Shown: positions 11,052 through 22,662 of the stretch, piece after piece
How the letters are laid out: each line of letters begins with the position of its first letter
How positions within the stretch are numbered: position 1 is the first letter of the stretch
Source of the DNA: Macrostomum hystrix
Taxonomy: Eukaryota; Platyhelminthes; Macrostomidae
Direction of reading: 5' to 3'
Length of the DNA: 64,000 nucleotides
NCBI GenBank assembly: GCA_950097015.1
Contig: CATNEN010000025.1
Span: 9,465,001 to 9,529,000, forward strand
Notes under the pieces: model-generated
Databases searched by the model: none
What the model was told of the DNA's origin: nothing
What the model saw: the letters and a program-made list of their open reading frames with translations, nothing else
Made by a program: the position numbers and the translations under genes

Positions 11052-11259
11052 GGCTCCATAGAGTCCCCATTTGTAATTACATGTTTTGGGAACATGTCAG
11101 AAGAGCCAACTAGTTTGGACAAACTATTTTATTTCAGGGCTAAGTGCAAACTGCCTACAATATGGCCACAAGCACAGAATATTTTTCATTATTGACTGAA
11201 TTGTTTTGTTGACTTAATTACTGCCATACATGCAACATGGCATTTCTGTATTTCCTAAA

Positions 11260-11282
11260 AATAAATTGATTTTTCAAATAAA
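11260..11282 (+). terminator. poly(A) signals after the 9188-11051 gene
   Basis: Two AATAAA hexamers lie at 11260-11265 and 11277-11282, about 210-230 bp after the stop codon on the same strand. The surroundings are AT-rich, so chance occurrence is possible. Confidence 0.45.
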
Positions 11283-14200
11283 CATAAAAGATTCCTTCTA
11301 AAAAAACTAGAAATTTATTTTCAAATGGCTGCTTTTATTGGATATTTGAAATGATCTAAAAAATACATAAGAATATTATATATATTTAGCTATAAGATAA
11401 AAGTTAGTAGATAGACACCAATAAACTGTTAGTATAATTTATTACATCAAGAAAATTACTTACATACAGAACAGCTGACCACAATCATATGACCACATGT
11501 TGTCACAAAGTTAAGGAATATAGCAGCAAAATCAACAAGTAACACAGAAGACAATATCAATCTGAAATTTGAAGATTTTGTTCAAATTTATTGATAACTC
11601 TATGCCCAAAAAAGGATGACCAACACACAAAAATGATACACAATTCTAGAAAAGGAGAATTGAACAACTATGTAGTCAAATAAATATATATTAAATGCCT
11701 AGATACAACTTATTTGAAAGGTTGGTGGCTATAAAATACAACTGATATGAATGTAAATAGTCATATTACAATAAAGTGGACTATCAAAAAAAGAGATCAA
11801 ACACTACTGCTTAATACACATTTATTAAAAAAATTCTGAATAGGCCCATTATATATTATTGAGATAGGCCACGTTTTATTCCTAGAAATATTTTCCCGCG
11901 AAATTAGTATTTTGTTTGTTTTAATGCACCAAATTTGTTTAAATGCGCCAATTTGTTTAAATGCACCGAAAATAAAATGTTTTAATGAAGTCGCAGAGGT
12001 GAGGAGGAGGAGAAGTTTTACTATAAATACACAAGCAGACTAAAGCGAATAACCAACTCGTACCACCTTGATTGGGAAAAGAGTTCAAAGTAAAGAAAAG
12101 CTTGAATCTTGAAGTGTTTGTGTTAAAGTTACTTGAGAAAGAAAATTGCAAAAGAAAAGTGAATAGAGTGAAGAAAAAGCTGTAAATCTAGATCCACTGG
12201 TAAAGCCCAGAAGACTGACTGAAGAGTAAATTGAAGGTTAACTGAATAACAATTGAAGAAGTGATAAAGACTGATAAAGATGGATAAAGACTGATAAAGA
12301 CTGATAAAGATTGATACAAAGTACTTATAGAAATAATACAGTAAAGTTATAAGTAGAAGGGAATATAGAAGAGAGATACTGGCCATACTGAAAGTATAAT
12401 GCTACCATATTGAAAGTATAACGCTACCATATTTGAATACATAAATGCTACCAATTGAATTTGAAATAAGAAAGTGCATAAAGCGAATAAAGTAAAGACA
12501 TTTATAAGATTGACATTAGATCTGATAGTACTTGAATAAAGTGTATCAATGTATCAAGTTGGACAATATGACAACTTTGGTGGCATATTAAATAATTAAT
12601 AATACAACTTTGGTAACAGCAGTTGGATCGTTAATTTCCACCTGCAACAACTTTGGTGACATTCAGTGGAATCTTAAATATTATAAAAAAGCCCTACAAC
12701 ATTATTTTTGTTGTTTGTTGCTATAAGTACAATGATGCTAATTACTCTTTAGGTTCTCTAGCTAAAGCATAAAAATACACAAGTGTTTTAAGTGCCTAGC
12801 TCCTAGCCTACTAGCTGCACATATTATAAGAAGTAAGTTTTCTGTCCAGAAACATTACAAAGCTAAAAAAGGATGATGTTTGTAAGCCTGCCCCTTGTAT
12901 GCAGCCAATAGCTAATACTATGACTACCTATGAGTATATATTTCTATCTAAATTTTATTATAGACCTATTATATTGTGTACTTATGAAATGCTAAAGACC
13001 TACTAAAAATGCAGTCATTAGGCCTACTTACTTCCATTATATTGCGAATTATTTATTATTGTAAAATTCTAATGGTCTCATATTCATAATATAAAAAGTA
13101 GTGGATAAAACTAAAACTAAAGTGTTCAAACAGTAAAAATATATTTAATTCGTAGTATTTGTAGGCTTAACAAATTAATAAATGGAGAAAAAGTAGTTGG
13201 AATACATTGCTTGCTCTCAGATTACTTTTATAGTCTAGCTAGCATACTACGAACGAAAAATAATAGCTTTTACAATAGTACAAAAATATAGAGTGGCGCT
13301 TCTGTGCCATAAGTACAACTTAGATAATAGTTCTTTTTTAGATAAGAAAATTCTGAAAGAAACACAACTCCATTTATACCATTTAATTTTTACTAGTCAT
13401 GTTTGTATATAGAGTCTTCGTTAGGATAATTAGCATAGCCATACACATAAAACAACAACGGTTTCCTTGAAATTTTCTTGACTATAAATTCGTGCCAAAT
13501 TGTCTAATTTACAAAATCACAAACAAAAGCATATAATATTCCTTTCCCAAAAAGCTGACTTGGCGCAAAGTATTAGGTGTTGCAATTAGACTCAGCAGGC
13601 TTTAGACACCAAATAAATGAGAGCGTTATGCTTTATTTCATAAAAAATCAATCAATAAAAATATTGCGCACTAATTTTTAATATGTTCTCGTAAGCGAGA
13701 ATGGATTGATTGAAACTTATTTCCAAGCTCTGAAAATTGTGCAGCAAGAAGAAATGAAAGAGAAATTGTGTGACTATTTTGAGATAAATATACGAAGTAC
13801 CTTACTTCAATCAAGTGACCTTTATTAGTCTCCTTTGCTCTAGTTTTAACGACGTCGTTATTTGTTGACTTTAAATGAACTCTCGAATCTTTTGTTACTG
13901 ATTGCTCAGTAGTATGCTAAAGCGATAATTCAAACTGAGTGTCGGCCATGTTTAAATAATAACAACTATTTCCTGAGGCTACGTAAGTAGTATAATTAGT
14001 CTCTTTTTAATGTATCATGCGTTTTGTTGGTTTTCCTCTTTCGCTTACAATAGAGGACGCTTAGTTCATTACCATCTCGTTATAAATAAATTTAATTTAT
14101 TCTTTTTATATTATTCACTGTTCTCTATTCTAAATGAGCCTAATCTTAACTGCTTTATAAGCTATATGTTCCTTTTCTAGCTCTGTATGTTGAACTATTT

Positions 14201-14670
14201 TTAGTAGTATATTTTCTTTCTATTTTTCAAGTTCGTTCACATGCATTTTGCAGACTTTATTTACATAGATAATAAAGTACTAAGCACATGTAATCATGAT
14301 TTACACAATTCAAATGTTGCACTTTCAGAAGATGGTGTCATTGTCATTTATCTTCTTATTAAGTTCTGTATGATAATATTAGTTCTATGTAACTATGTAA
14401 TAGGCCCTAATATAGCTAGCTAGCTAATAAATTTTTGTCATTGGTGATTAGGTCGCAAAATACTACCAATTGGCAATAGCTAATAATCTGGCAGTTAAAT
14501 TAAGTATAGAGAAGCTAGACTCTTCCTCTTGCCTAAGCCTAGTCTTTGTCTAGCATTTATGTAAAATTGACTTTTATAAACCATCTGTAGTAAAGGTATG
14601 ACCAAGCTAGCTATCATTAGGCCTAGGCTATGTTATATGTATGAAGCTAAGTCACAAGCTATGTGATCTA

Positions 14671-14924
14671 AGCTTAGAAACTTTGTCTGACTTGGAATAT
14701 TCCAACACTTATTCGGACAGTTAATGTGTTATACATAATACATTACCTGTTGAAATATTCCAACAGTTATTCCGACTCAAAATGAACTGTCTGAGAGCTT
14801 ATTAGATGTATGTATATAATTTCAGGTCGGAATAACTGTCAGAATATTCCCAGAGGTAATGTATAACACATTAACTGTCAGAATAAGTGTTGGAATATTC
14901 TGAGTCGGACAAAGTTTCTAAGCT
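14671..14924. mobile_element. hAT-like MITE (foldback element) with 8-bp target duplication
   Basis: The element starts AGCTTAGAAACTTTGTC and ends with its reverse complement GACAAAGTTTCTAAGCT. Imperfect inverted arms of about 105 bp surround a short centre. The 8-mer GTGATCTA flanks it directly on both sides (14663-14670 and 14925-14932), the duplication length expected of hAT-superfamily insertion. It is 254 bp long and encodes nothing, so it is a non-autonomous MITE. Confidence 0.88.
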
Positions 14925-16101
14925 GTGATCTAGCATCTATTTTTATTGTAGCAGTTATATGCCTGTTTGTGAATTGTGACTAGGGGCCTATGCTATCCCT
15001 GTGAGTCCACAAAAGTCCATATCCTGCTACAGATTAGCCCTGATCACATGTGTCCAGCAAGTAGCAGGTACAACTGTCTCAGCTTGTGTGAAACCACATC
15101 AGTCATGTTTGCCTATACAGGGAATCAGTGTCTTGTTTTGTAGGCCATGGCAGATGCCAAATGCATTGCAAAGTAGGGCTACATGCATCTCTTTGATCCT
15201 AAGATTGTGTTGGGGCCTAGTGGCCTACTTATGTTGTTTTGCTCCCTGCTAATAGTAAGTTAAGGCCACATGTACCATGCTGAGCTGCTGCTTAAGTTAA
15301 TTTATCAGTGTCCAGGTCTCTCCATTGTTGAGTAATACAATCTTAATGACTGCATGTAAAAGCTGTAACCTATTGCTATCTATCAATGTGCCTAAAAGTA
15401 GCATCATCTGTATTGATCAAAAGATAGTTCAAGCATTACCTCACTGTCTCACCAAATTGTTGGTCATGTCTGGCACAAGTGAGATTAACAAACTGGTCGC
15501 ACCTTAGGAACAGGGTCCCATAGCTGTTGTTGTCCCATAGCAGAATCTTGACTAACAGATTTTGTATACTGTCTTAAAATGAATTGCCAAGACTAATTGT
15601 GCACTATCTAAGCACTAATTCTACATCATCTCTAAGTCTCCATACTATAGTGCCCTTAGTTTGTGCTTAGGAACCTTAAGTGTGTACTATGATTGTGTAG
15701 TGCATGTGTCTCATTTAGGCTCTGCTTATAACAATGGCTAGTGTTTACAACAGTGTTTTTATTTATTAACTAATGAGATTTTAATAGTTCCTAATCAATG
15801 CACCTACTTGAAACTATACATTGTACATTTCACATATTTTTATTCTACAAGATATCAGTTTATTATAAATTAATTGAAGGATTAGCTAAGAAAAAATCAT
15901 TTTTTTTCATATGAATAAAATATTGCTTCACCTGCATGTTATTTAATATTTATATAAATGCAGTAATACTGTATAAGATAATAAAATATACATTTAATAT
16001 TAAATTTAAGTGGCTAACTATATATATATATATGTCAAAAAGGAACAGTTTAATTCAAATTTTATATTTGTTTATCAAATATACTAAAGTTAAAATTTTC
16101 A

Positions 16102-16283
16102 GTGCCCTCTAAAATCACAAAAACTATTTTGTTAAGGAATGATATAACCAATTTAATTACAATACAATCGGCTCCACACCATACAATTTGCAGACTGAGC
16201 CTCACAACATCCCTGAAATCATCAGAATTGATAACTGAGTTAGGAAGAATTTACAAAACTAAGTCTCATAGCACAGCCTATCA
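16102..16283 (+). other. probable 5' UTR exon of the zinc-finger gene
   Basis: AAAATTTTCAG ends at 16101 and looks like a splice acceptor. The following stretch leads directly to the ATG at 16284. A 61-codon frame from 16102 ends in a TGA that overlaps this ATG, so it is not continuous with the main protein. I infer a 5' leader exon, joined by cis- or trans-splicing, possibly with an upstream ORF. Confidence 0.4.
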
Positions 16284-18214
16284 ATGACGGACAGCAAGCC
16301 AGTGTCGGGGACACGCACTAGATCTGGACGATTGTCACGTAAGGTTAAAGAGGATGTGCCACTCGACACTCCAAAAGGCATTGATGAAAGCAGCAGTGAA
16401 GACGAAGAAGTTGTCGTTCGAGTTGGCCGCGGCTCCAGCGCCGCTGCTGCCCTCTCCGCTGAAGAGGACTCTGACTATGAGCCAGATGCTCCAACGCGTC
16501 ACCAGAGTCGAGGCGCCTCGGCTAAGCGAACGCCAGGCAGGCGCGGCGGCAAGACTGCTGGACGGCCGTCAGTTGGACGACGCAGCACCGCCGCCAATGG
16601 CTCCGGTGCTAGGGCCGACCTATTTGAAGAGGACGACGACGATGAGGTTGGCGCTAGCGGCGTTAAACGCGACATCTATGACTTCGACGCTCAGAGCATC
16701 ATTTCGGAGGATCAGAGGCGAACACCGGCCTCCGGTCAAAAGCGTCGCGGACGACCGCCGTCGTCAGCTCGTCGTGGTGGCGATGCTGTTGATGACACCG
16801 TCCGCAACGGCGACCCCGTCCGCTTCGGCGGCAGCCAAGACCAGCTGGGGCTCTAATATTTACAGCAGCATCGCCTACGGCACTGAAGAGTCGCGCCGAT
16901 CTAGATGTCTATACTAGCTTCTTAAAGAGCTCCGTGCGCAACGATGAACTCGACGCTCTGTACACGGAAGTCTGCAAGCCTGGAAACAATCATGCGTCTA
17001 TGTTCTATGGCCCCAGCGCCGCTCTGCAGAGCATGATGTCGCGCATCAACAATCACGACAAGATTATTGAAATATTGCGCAATCTAATGTCGCGCGACCT
17101 CGACGGCTTAGTGAATCGCGCCATTTATCTAGTGCCCATCGTTCAGCAGCCTCTGCTTAGCACCGAGTATTTGCCGCAGATTGGGCGCCATTCTGGCGAT
17201 CAACAGCTTCGCGTAGACTGCGGCTACAGTCTAGAGTCGGAGGTTAACCTACTGTCCGCTAAATTTGATCTTGGCTACAAGTCTGGCGGCATTTCAACTG
17301 TTGTAGTTAGCGACGCATTCTTTCAGCGCCTATTTAGCGCCATTCAGAGCGGCGAACCGGACGAATGCCGCCTGCTTGTGGCCCTAACCGACGATAATCA
17401 ACTGGTGGCTATTGCTCTAGTGCGTCCAGACGAAGCCACTGCTGTGCCCTACAAGCTGAAGAAGCCAATCTTCGAGGCCTCGGTAGATGTTGATGAACAG
17501 CCGCAACCGCCCCCAGCTTCGCAGCCTCCACTGCCGTCGGCCAGCCAAGCTGAAGCTGGAGCTTCCGCCCGACGCTCCGCTGAATGGCTTCAACAAGCCG
17601 ACGCTGTTGATGCGTCATTCGGAGCCGCCGCGTCTGCCGACAGCGCATCGCCGTTGCGCCTACTCGACGCTGTAGTGCTAAAGCCCAACGGCAAGCGCGA
17701 CGTATTGCTGCTGTTCACCGGACGCAAACCGGATGGTCACATTTTCTGCATCATCGACGAGCATCGGTTTATGTATCAGAGATTCGGCTTTTCCAAAGAG
17801 GTGCCCATCAGCTTGGAGGGCATGGTAACGGCCTATCCGGAGGACCTACTATCTGAGAAGAGCACTCTAGTAGTGCCGGACGCTATGTTTAAATCCTTCA
17901 AGAAGCTTCTAGCTAAGAATGTAGCATCTGCTCCGGCTTCGGTGTCGTCTAAGTTTGTCCTGCTAGACACGTTTAAAAAGACTCCACTTGGTGTTGTCAT
18001 GACAGCCAATGCGACTCTGCGCGTGCCGGAAATTGACGCATCGGCTCCGCTTAGCCTAGTCAGTCTTAACGGCCTTTTGTACGCATTCCGCATCGACAAT
18101 CGGGTAGTGTCTAAAGCTGTTGGCATTCTGCCGCTGCGTCACTTCTTGCGCAGCTGGTCGCCTAGCATGACTCAGCCTACTATGGGCAGCTACTGGGAGG
18201 CCGAGGGTCGGCAG
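16284..18214 (+). CDS. multi-C2H2 zinc-finger protein, exon 1 (acidic/basic N-terminus and uncharacterised domain)
   Basis: The start ATG at 16284 opens MTDSKPVSGTRTRSGRLSRK, a disordered N-terminus with acidic clusters (SSEDEE, EEDDDDE) and basic GRPP-type patches resembling AT-hooks (KRRGRPPSS). From about residue 210 a compact, unrecognised region begins (LDVYTSFLKSSVRNDELDAL and beyond). The exon ends at a CAG|GTAAGA donor in phase 0. Two frame changes are needed inside it: frame 0 appears to pass to +1 near 16795 (coding text resumes as AKTSWGSNIYSSIAYGTEE) and again to +1 near 16885 (SRADLDVYTSF). Both shifts go the same way, and codon use looks genuine on both sides, so single-base assembly insertions are the simplest reading. 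The five exons together encode about 1,470 residues and at least 15 zinc fingers, which implies a nuclear DNA-binding role. Confidence 0.72.
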
Positions 18215-18621
18215 GTAAGACTTTCTTCGAGACTATTACAAATTGTAGTATTGGGTACAGCATATGAAATTTCTCTCCCCTATGGATACGCAGAGCATAG
18301 ATAGAGGTAATTTGCTAGATGTACATGCAACTAGTGGCACAGCTGCTATTCCTGCTTACGGACCACCAAAACTATATACCTCAGCTTCCTGGGAAAACCA
18401 TTTAAGAGCTTTGAGTAACTTATACTAATGGTAGTTAACTGTCTTGCTCGTTTAGAAGCAGATCACTCCGTAAACTCTGTGCTACTATCACCAATAATCT
18501 GATCTGAATCTGTACTTACTCATGATGATACGAGTATTACAGATCAAGAAACTCAAACTGCTGCACATGAGCACTTCAATATTTGACAAACTTATTATCC
18601 TCATTTCTTTATTATATTCAG

Positions 18622-19524
18622 GTAACCGTGGATTTGGAGGGCGATCCGTCCATCGGCGGCCAATCGACTCCAGCCGCGCTCTACGATCGTCACGCTACGC
18701 ATGAATGGCAGCGCGCTCTAGATCGCTTCGTGGATGACTTCCTTCAGCGCAGTCTGGCCTCCCCGGTTGAAGTCAGCCTCTACGATCAGGTGTTCCGCAT
18801 GGCCCAGGCTAGCACGCCTGAAGTTGTTGAAGTACCTTCGTCCTCGGCTAATCAGTCAGCAGCACCTGCCACCGCTGCCGGAGATTCAACGATAGCCGAT
18901 GGCCAGCCAGCCGCCACGGCCCAAATGGAACAATGGGGCGTCTGCAGCATCTGCGCCAAAGAATTGAAAGCACTCAGCTCGCTATTCGATCACGAGATGC
19001 GCCACCTTGGCTGCAACAAGTTCTCTTGCAGCGAGCACACTGATCACATATTCCACGATCGCAAATCCTATCGGGCCCACATGGAGGAAGCCCACGCTGG
19101 TCAGAAACTAGCCGACGAAGACTCCGACTTTGAAGAGGACGATATTGAACGCCTGCGCCAGACTATCGAGCCGCAGCAGTGCTCCAGTTGTAAGGATTAT
19201 TTCCCAAATCCGCAGGCATACGAGTTGCACACCGCCTCGTGCGATGGCGCCTCGTTTCAAACGCGAACTCCTCTAAATCGCGGACTGGTTGATCAGCGCA
19301 ACAATCCCTATGTTGTTGTGTGCGGCATGTGCGGCTATTCGTTGTCTTCGCGCGATCGTCTAAAGCGACACTTTATTAGCATGCACATGCAGTGCGCAGT
19401 CTGTCAGGCCACGGCCGACACCATGGAGGGCATGTCGCAGCATTATAAATCTCATACTGAGACTGGCATCAATACGGCTGGGCCGCGCAAGATAATTAGC
19501 TGCGAAATGTGCGGCGACTTTCAT
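18622..19524 (+). CDS. multi-C2H2 zinc-finger protein, exon 2
   Basis: The exon is bounded by TTATATTCAG before 18622 and CAT|GTAAGT after 19524, both in phase 0. It starts VTVDLEGDPSIGGQ and includes a Ser/Ala-rich linker. The zinc-finger text follows: CSICAKELKALSSLFDHE, CSSCKDYFPNPQAYELH, CGMCGYSLSSRDRLKRH and CAVCQATADTMEGMSQH. The last finger begins CEMCGDFH and is completed only by the next exon, which confirms the splice. Confidence 0.85.
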
Positions 19525-19926
19525 GTAAGTGCCAGATTAAGTAGATTTCCAAATCTAAAAGATCTTCAGTTGAATATGTAGCTATGTATAGTGTATATAG
19601 TTTACTTCGAACAGTTCCTAGGTCTAACATTAAAGTTCTCCATCTGTACGATTCCATAATCAAACTTCCAAGTCTAGCACTGAGTCCGCTAGTGTATATA
19701 CTCGTACATTTGCTTTTAATAAATTTGCGGCACTTTTGGCACGATTCCTTCAGCGATTCCACACTTTGTGTGGCAGAATCAGAATACTGCTTTATTAAGT
19801 AGAGGCTATATGCTTCTTCAAATTTCTCCGAGGAGAGAAGCTAAATTATTTATTTCTACAAGGCGAATAATTATTTTATATTTTCTTGAAGAAACTTCAA
19901 CCCGAATCGCTTTCCCGCTGTTTCAG

Positions 19927-20357
19927 GGCACCAAGCACAACTTCTACTTCCACCAATGGGCTGAGCATGGCCTAGCCCCCACAATCAAGACCGACGCGTC
20001 TGGCGAAGGCAAGAATCGAAAGCGGCGCAGCAAAGTACAAGTTTCCAAGGATCAGCTGTCATATCAGGCTACGGGTAATAAGAAATTCAATTGCAAATTC
20101 TGCAACACTGACATTCGTGTCACTGGCCAGGAATATGTTAAGCATCTGACTACTAAGCACGGACTAAATAATGTTGACATTAACAACATCTGCCGCTGCT
20201 GCGGTGAACTCTGCGAGAACACCGACCGCCTCTCCGAGCACCTGAAGGATGTCCACGTGTCTGGTGGCGAATATGTCAATGCCGGCATTCAGACAATCTT
20301 CCAGTGCGACGCCTGCCCATTCTGGGGCTTCCTGCGCGGTGTTATGGAGCACTCTAG
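19927..20357 (+). CDS. multi-C2H2 zinc-finger protein, exon 3
   Basis: The acceptor CGCTGTTTCAG precedes 19927. GTKHNFYFHQWAEH completes the finger begun in exon 2. A basic stretch (KNRKRRSK) that could serve as a nuclear localisation signal follows, then fingers CKFCNTDIRVTGQEYVKH, CRCCGELCENTDRLSEH and the first part of CDACPFWGFLRGVMEH. The donor is CTCTAG|GTGAGG after 20357, phase 2. Confidence 0.85.
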
Positions 20358-20761
20358 GTGAGGCCGGAGTTTTTGTATTGTTACAAATCGTTAAAAATAC
20401 AAAAATAGTAGTTGAGATTCGACGTCTCTATGTTTTACATCGAAAATGTGTTAAGCACTGGCACATCATTTTGGTGACAGTAGACCCGCAGCCTGCGAGG
20501 TGGCAATTCTGCCCATTTCGCTGACTGCTGACACGCAGATACCGTACGCAGACACACGCTCACACATCATCGTCAGGCAGTGTACACTTCACTGTGCCAT
20601 TGAAGGTCGGCCCTCAATGGCGTAAATTGTACGACAAGCCCCCCAAGCCTTCTCTCCGCAACTGCGCCCCAAATGCATAACATAAGAAGTAAAAAAAAAT
20701 TTCTGTGAGGTGAAAACAAAGCATATTTTGATTAGTGTACGCATCACATAACAAATCCCAG

Positions 20762-21347
20762 GATCGTGCACAAGGACAACAACCCGTCTGTGTACCAGTG
20801 CCACCACTGTCAGGAGCGCTTCTCCGATCGCAAACTGTGGCGCACCCACCTGGACAAGCACAACATGGCCATGTGTCACCAGTGCGACTATTGCGACAAG
20901 ACCTTCCGTATGCGCACCTCCCTGCTGCAGCATGTGCGCAATCACCACAGCGAAGGCGACGACGAGCCAGTCAGCTGCGAATACTGCGGCCAGCAGTATC
21001 CAAAGCAGGCGGCCCTCAAGGCGCACATCTTTCGCATGCACTCGCTAGAAGGCCAGGAGATGAAATTTCAATGCGAAGTCTGCGAGCGTCGCTTCCGTCT
21101 GGAGCCGGAGCTGAGGCGCCACATTAAAGAGATGCACAGCGGCCAGATTGAGTGCGACATCTGCGGCAAAGAGTGCCCGAATCTGCGCTGCTATAGTCAG
21201 CATAGGCAGAAGCACTTCCGCACTAAGATCTTTCAGTGCACTGATTGTCAGGCCACCTTCAAGTCCAAGATGGCCATGAAGCGGCATATTCGCGTTGAGC
21301 ATCTCAACCTGGGACCTGAGCGCTATGAGTGCCAGATCTGCGGCAAG
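20762..21347 (+). CDS. multi-C2H2 zinc-finger protein, exon 4
   Basis: The exon opens after AATCCCAG and completes the preceding finger with RIVH. It then encodes six consecutive classical C2H2 fingers (starting CHHCQERFSD, CDYCDKTFRM, CEYCGQQYPK, CEVCERRFRL, CDICGKECPN, CTDCQATFKS) and the start of a further one, CQICGK. The donor AAG|GTTGGT after 21347 is weaker than the others and in phase 0. The frame stays open through the following intron. Confidence 0.88.
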
Positions 21348-21725
21348 GTTGGTCTTTTCGCTTTCAGTGCGGACGATCCCCTACATCCCTGTATTGCCTA
21401 CTCATTTCTTCCTTATCTTTTCCGTCTCTCTACCTTCACTCCCTGTCTCTCTACCTTCCCTCCCTGTCTCTCTACCTTCCCTCCCTGTCTCTCTACCTTC
21501 CCTCCCTGTCTCTCTACCTTCCCTCCCTGTCTCTCTACCTTCCCCCCTGTCTCTCTACCTTCCCTTCCCGTGTCTCTCCCTTCCCTCCATGTATCTCTGC
21601 CTAACCTCCCTGTCTCTCTACCTTTCAGTTTCCTATCTCTCACCTTTCCACCTCCTCCATTGTCTCCCCCTTATACCATCTCGAACATACTGGTAATTTT
21701 GATCAACTTAAAAAAACTCCCCCAG
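21348..21725 (+). repeat. 378-bp intron with 21-bp pyrimidine minisatellite, open in the host frame
   Basis: The intron between zinc-finger exons 4 and 5 contains about seven 21-bp units of CTCTACCTTCCCTCCCTGTC type at about 21430-21560, then degenerate copies to about 21650, and ends AAACTCCCCCAG. Its length is divisible by three and it holds no stop in the frame of the flanking exons. Retention would add 126 residues including CLSTFPP repeats. Without the intron the finger reads CQICGK then VVTQIAMHMLTH. Confidence 0.85.
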
Positions 21726-22302
21726 GTGGTGACCCAGATCGCTATGCACATGCTGACGCATAAGGAGGCCAAGTACGAGTGCGACGTATGCGGCAAGCGC
21801 TTCACCAAGTCCACCTATTACAATGAGCACGTGCGCATTCACAAAGGCGAGAAGCCTTTTATGTGCCACCTGTGCGGTCGCCGATTCAACAAAAAGTCCA
21901 ATCTTAATGTGCACGTCCGCTTCCACGAGAAGCACCGCGACAAGGACGGCAACTACCTGGAGCTAAAGAATCAGAACCGTGGCACCTATCCCACCATCTT
22001 GGTCCAGTCGCCAGTCCGACGTACCCCGTTGCGACGCCGTGACCGACACGCACGACGACGCCGACGCCCGGGCCATCCTCGGTCTGGAGGCTGGCGCCGC
22101 CTGCGACACCGCCGATCTGGCCGCTTTCGTTGAAGATCCCGCCGGTGCTGCCGCCGCTGCCGGCCTGCGCGTCCTCGTCGCTCGCCGCTCCATTGACGAG
22201 CCCGTGTTCAAGAAACCCAAGATTGAGCCTAAGCACGCCTCGGCTGCCGCCGCCGCTGCCGCGTCCTCCTCCGCCTCCTCATCTAGCGCCGTTACTGACT
22301 AA
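21726..22302 (+). CDS. multi-C2H2 zinc-finger protein, last exon
   Basis: The exon completes one finger and encodes two more (CDVCGKRFTKSTYYNEH, CHLCGRRFNKKSNLNVH) with the classical HKGEKPF linker. Near 21995 the plausible coding text changes from frame 0 (GTYPTILVQS) to +1 (SDVPRCDAVTDTHDDADA), which then runs to a TAA at 22300 through an Ala/Ser-rich tail and a basic KKPKIEPKH segment. Without the shift the protein would end in an unlikely Arg-rich run at 22133. This is the third +1 break in the gene. Confidence 0.75.
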
Positions 22303-22656
22303 TCTAGTTGAAAGTGGCTTTTAATATGAGGAACTAATTTTTTTATTCTTGTTTTCTTCGGAAAGCAATCTTAAAACTGACTTATAACTTTAAAATTTTC
22401 ATCTGACCTTATGGAAATCCCACTGGATTCTTAGAGTCCAAATGTCGAAAGTTTCTTAGAGACCATAAAATCCGAATGGTCCGAACTTGTTCTCACCATA
22501 TCTCAAGCACGTATTTAGCTCCCTATTTCTGTTGGTAAATCACACTTTAGTGTTGCATTATACTAGCAAATTATTGTTTATCATTCTATAGCTTCTGTGG
22601 TTCTTTTAGCTTCTCTAATCTAATTAGTTTATAGTCAAATCTCATTTCTTGTCTGA

Positions 22657-22662
22657 AATAAA
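22657..22662 (+). terminator. poly(A) signal of the zinc-finger gene
   Basis: An AATAAA lies about 355 bp after the stop codon. It is followed within 40 bp by a GU-rich stretch (TTTTTGTGTCGTTATGTGTG), the usual arrangement of a metazoan cleavage site. Confidence 0.6.

Larger units (their letters stand above)
11052..16101. other. AT-rich noncoding region
   Basis: About 5 kb of AT-rich sequence without a credible coding exon. The longest open frames (60-85 codons near 12.1, 14.2, 15.0 and 15.3 kb) have no family resemblance. The small tandem stretch TGATAAAGAC is repeated near 12266-12315. The one clear structure is the inverted-repeat element at 14671-14924. The right part may be an intron or upstream region of the zinc-finger gene. 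Confidence 0.55.

Noticed and set aside
13850-13870. Palindrome AACGACGTCGTT as a regulatory site
   Set aside because: It is a single short palindrome in AT-rich noncoding DNA with no gene nearby. A CREB-like core is common by chance.
14241-15507. Small open frames of 60-83 codons in the AT-rich region
   Set aside because: They are short, lack family resemblance or splice context, and fall within chance expectation.
16354-16917. 187-codon frame overlapping the zinc-finger start in another phase
   Set aside because: Its first part is a shadow of the acidic N-terminus. Only its last 40 codons look coding, and I used these as evidence for the frame breaks.
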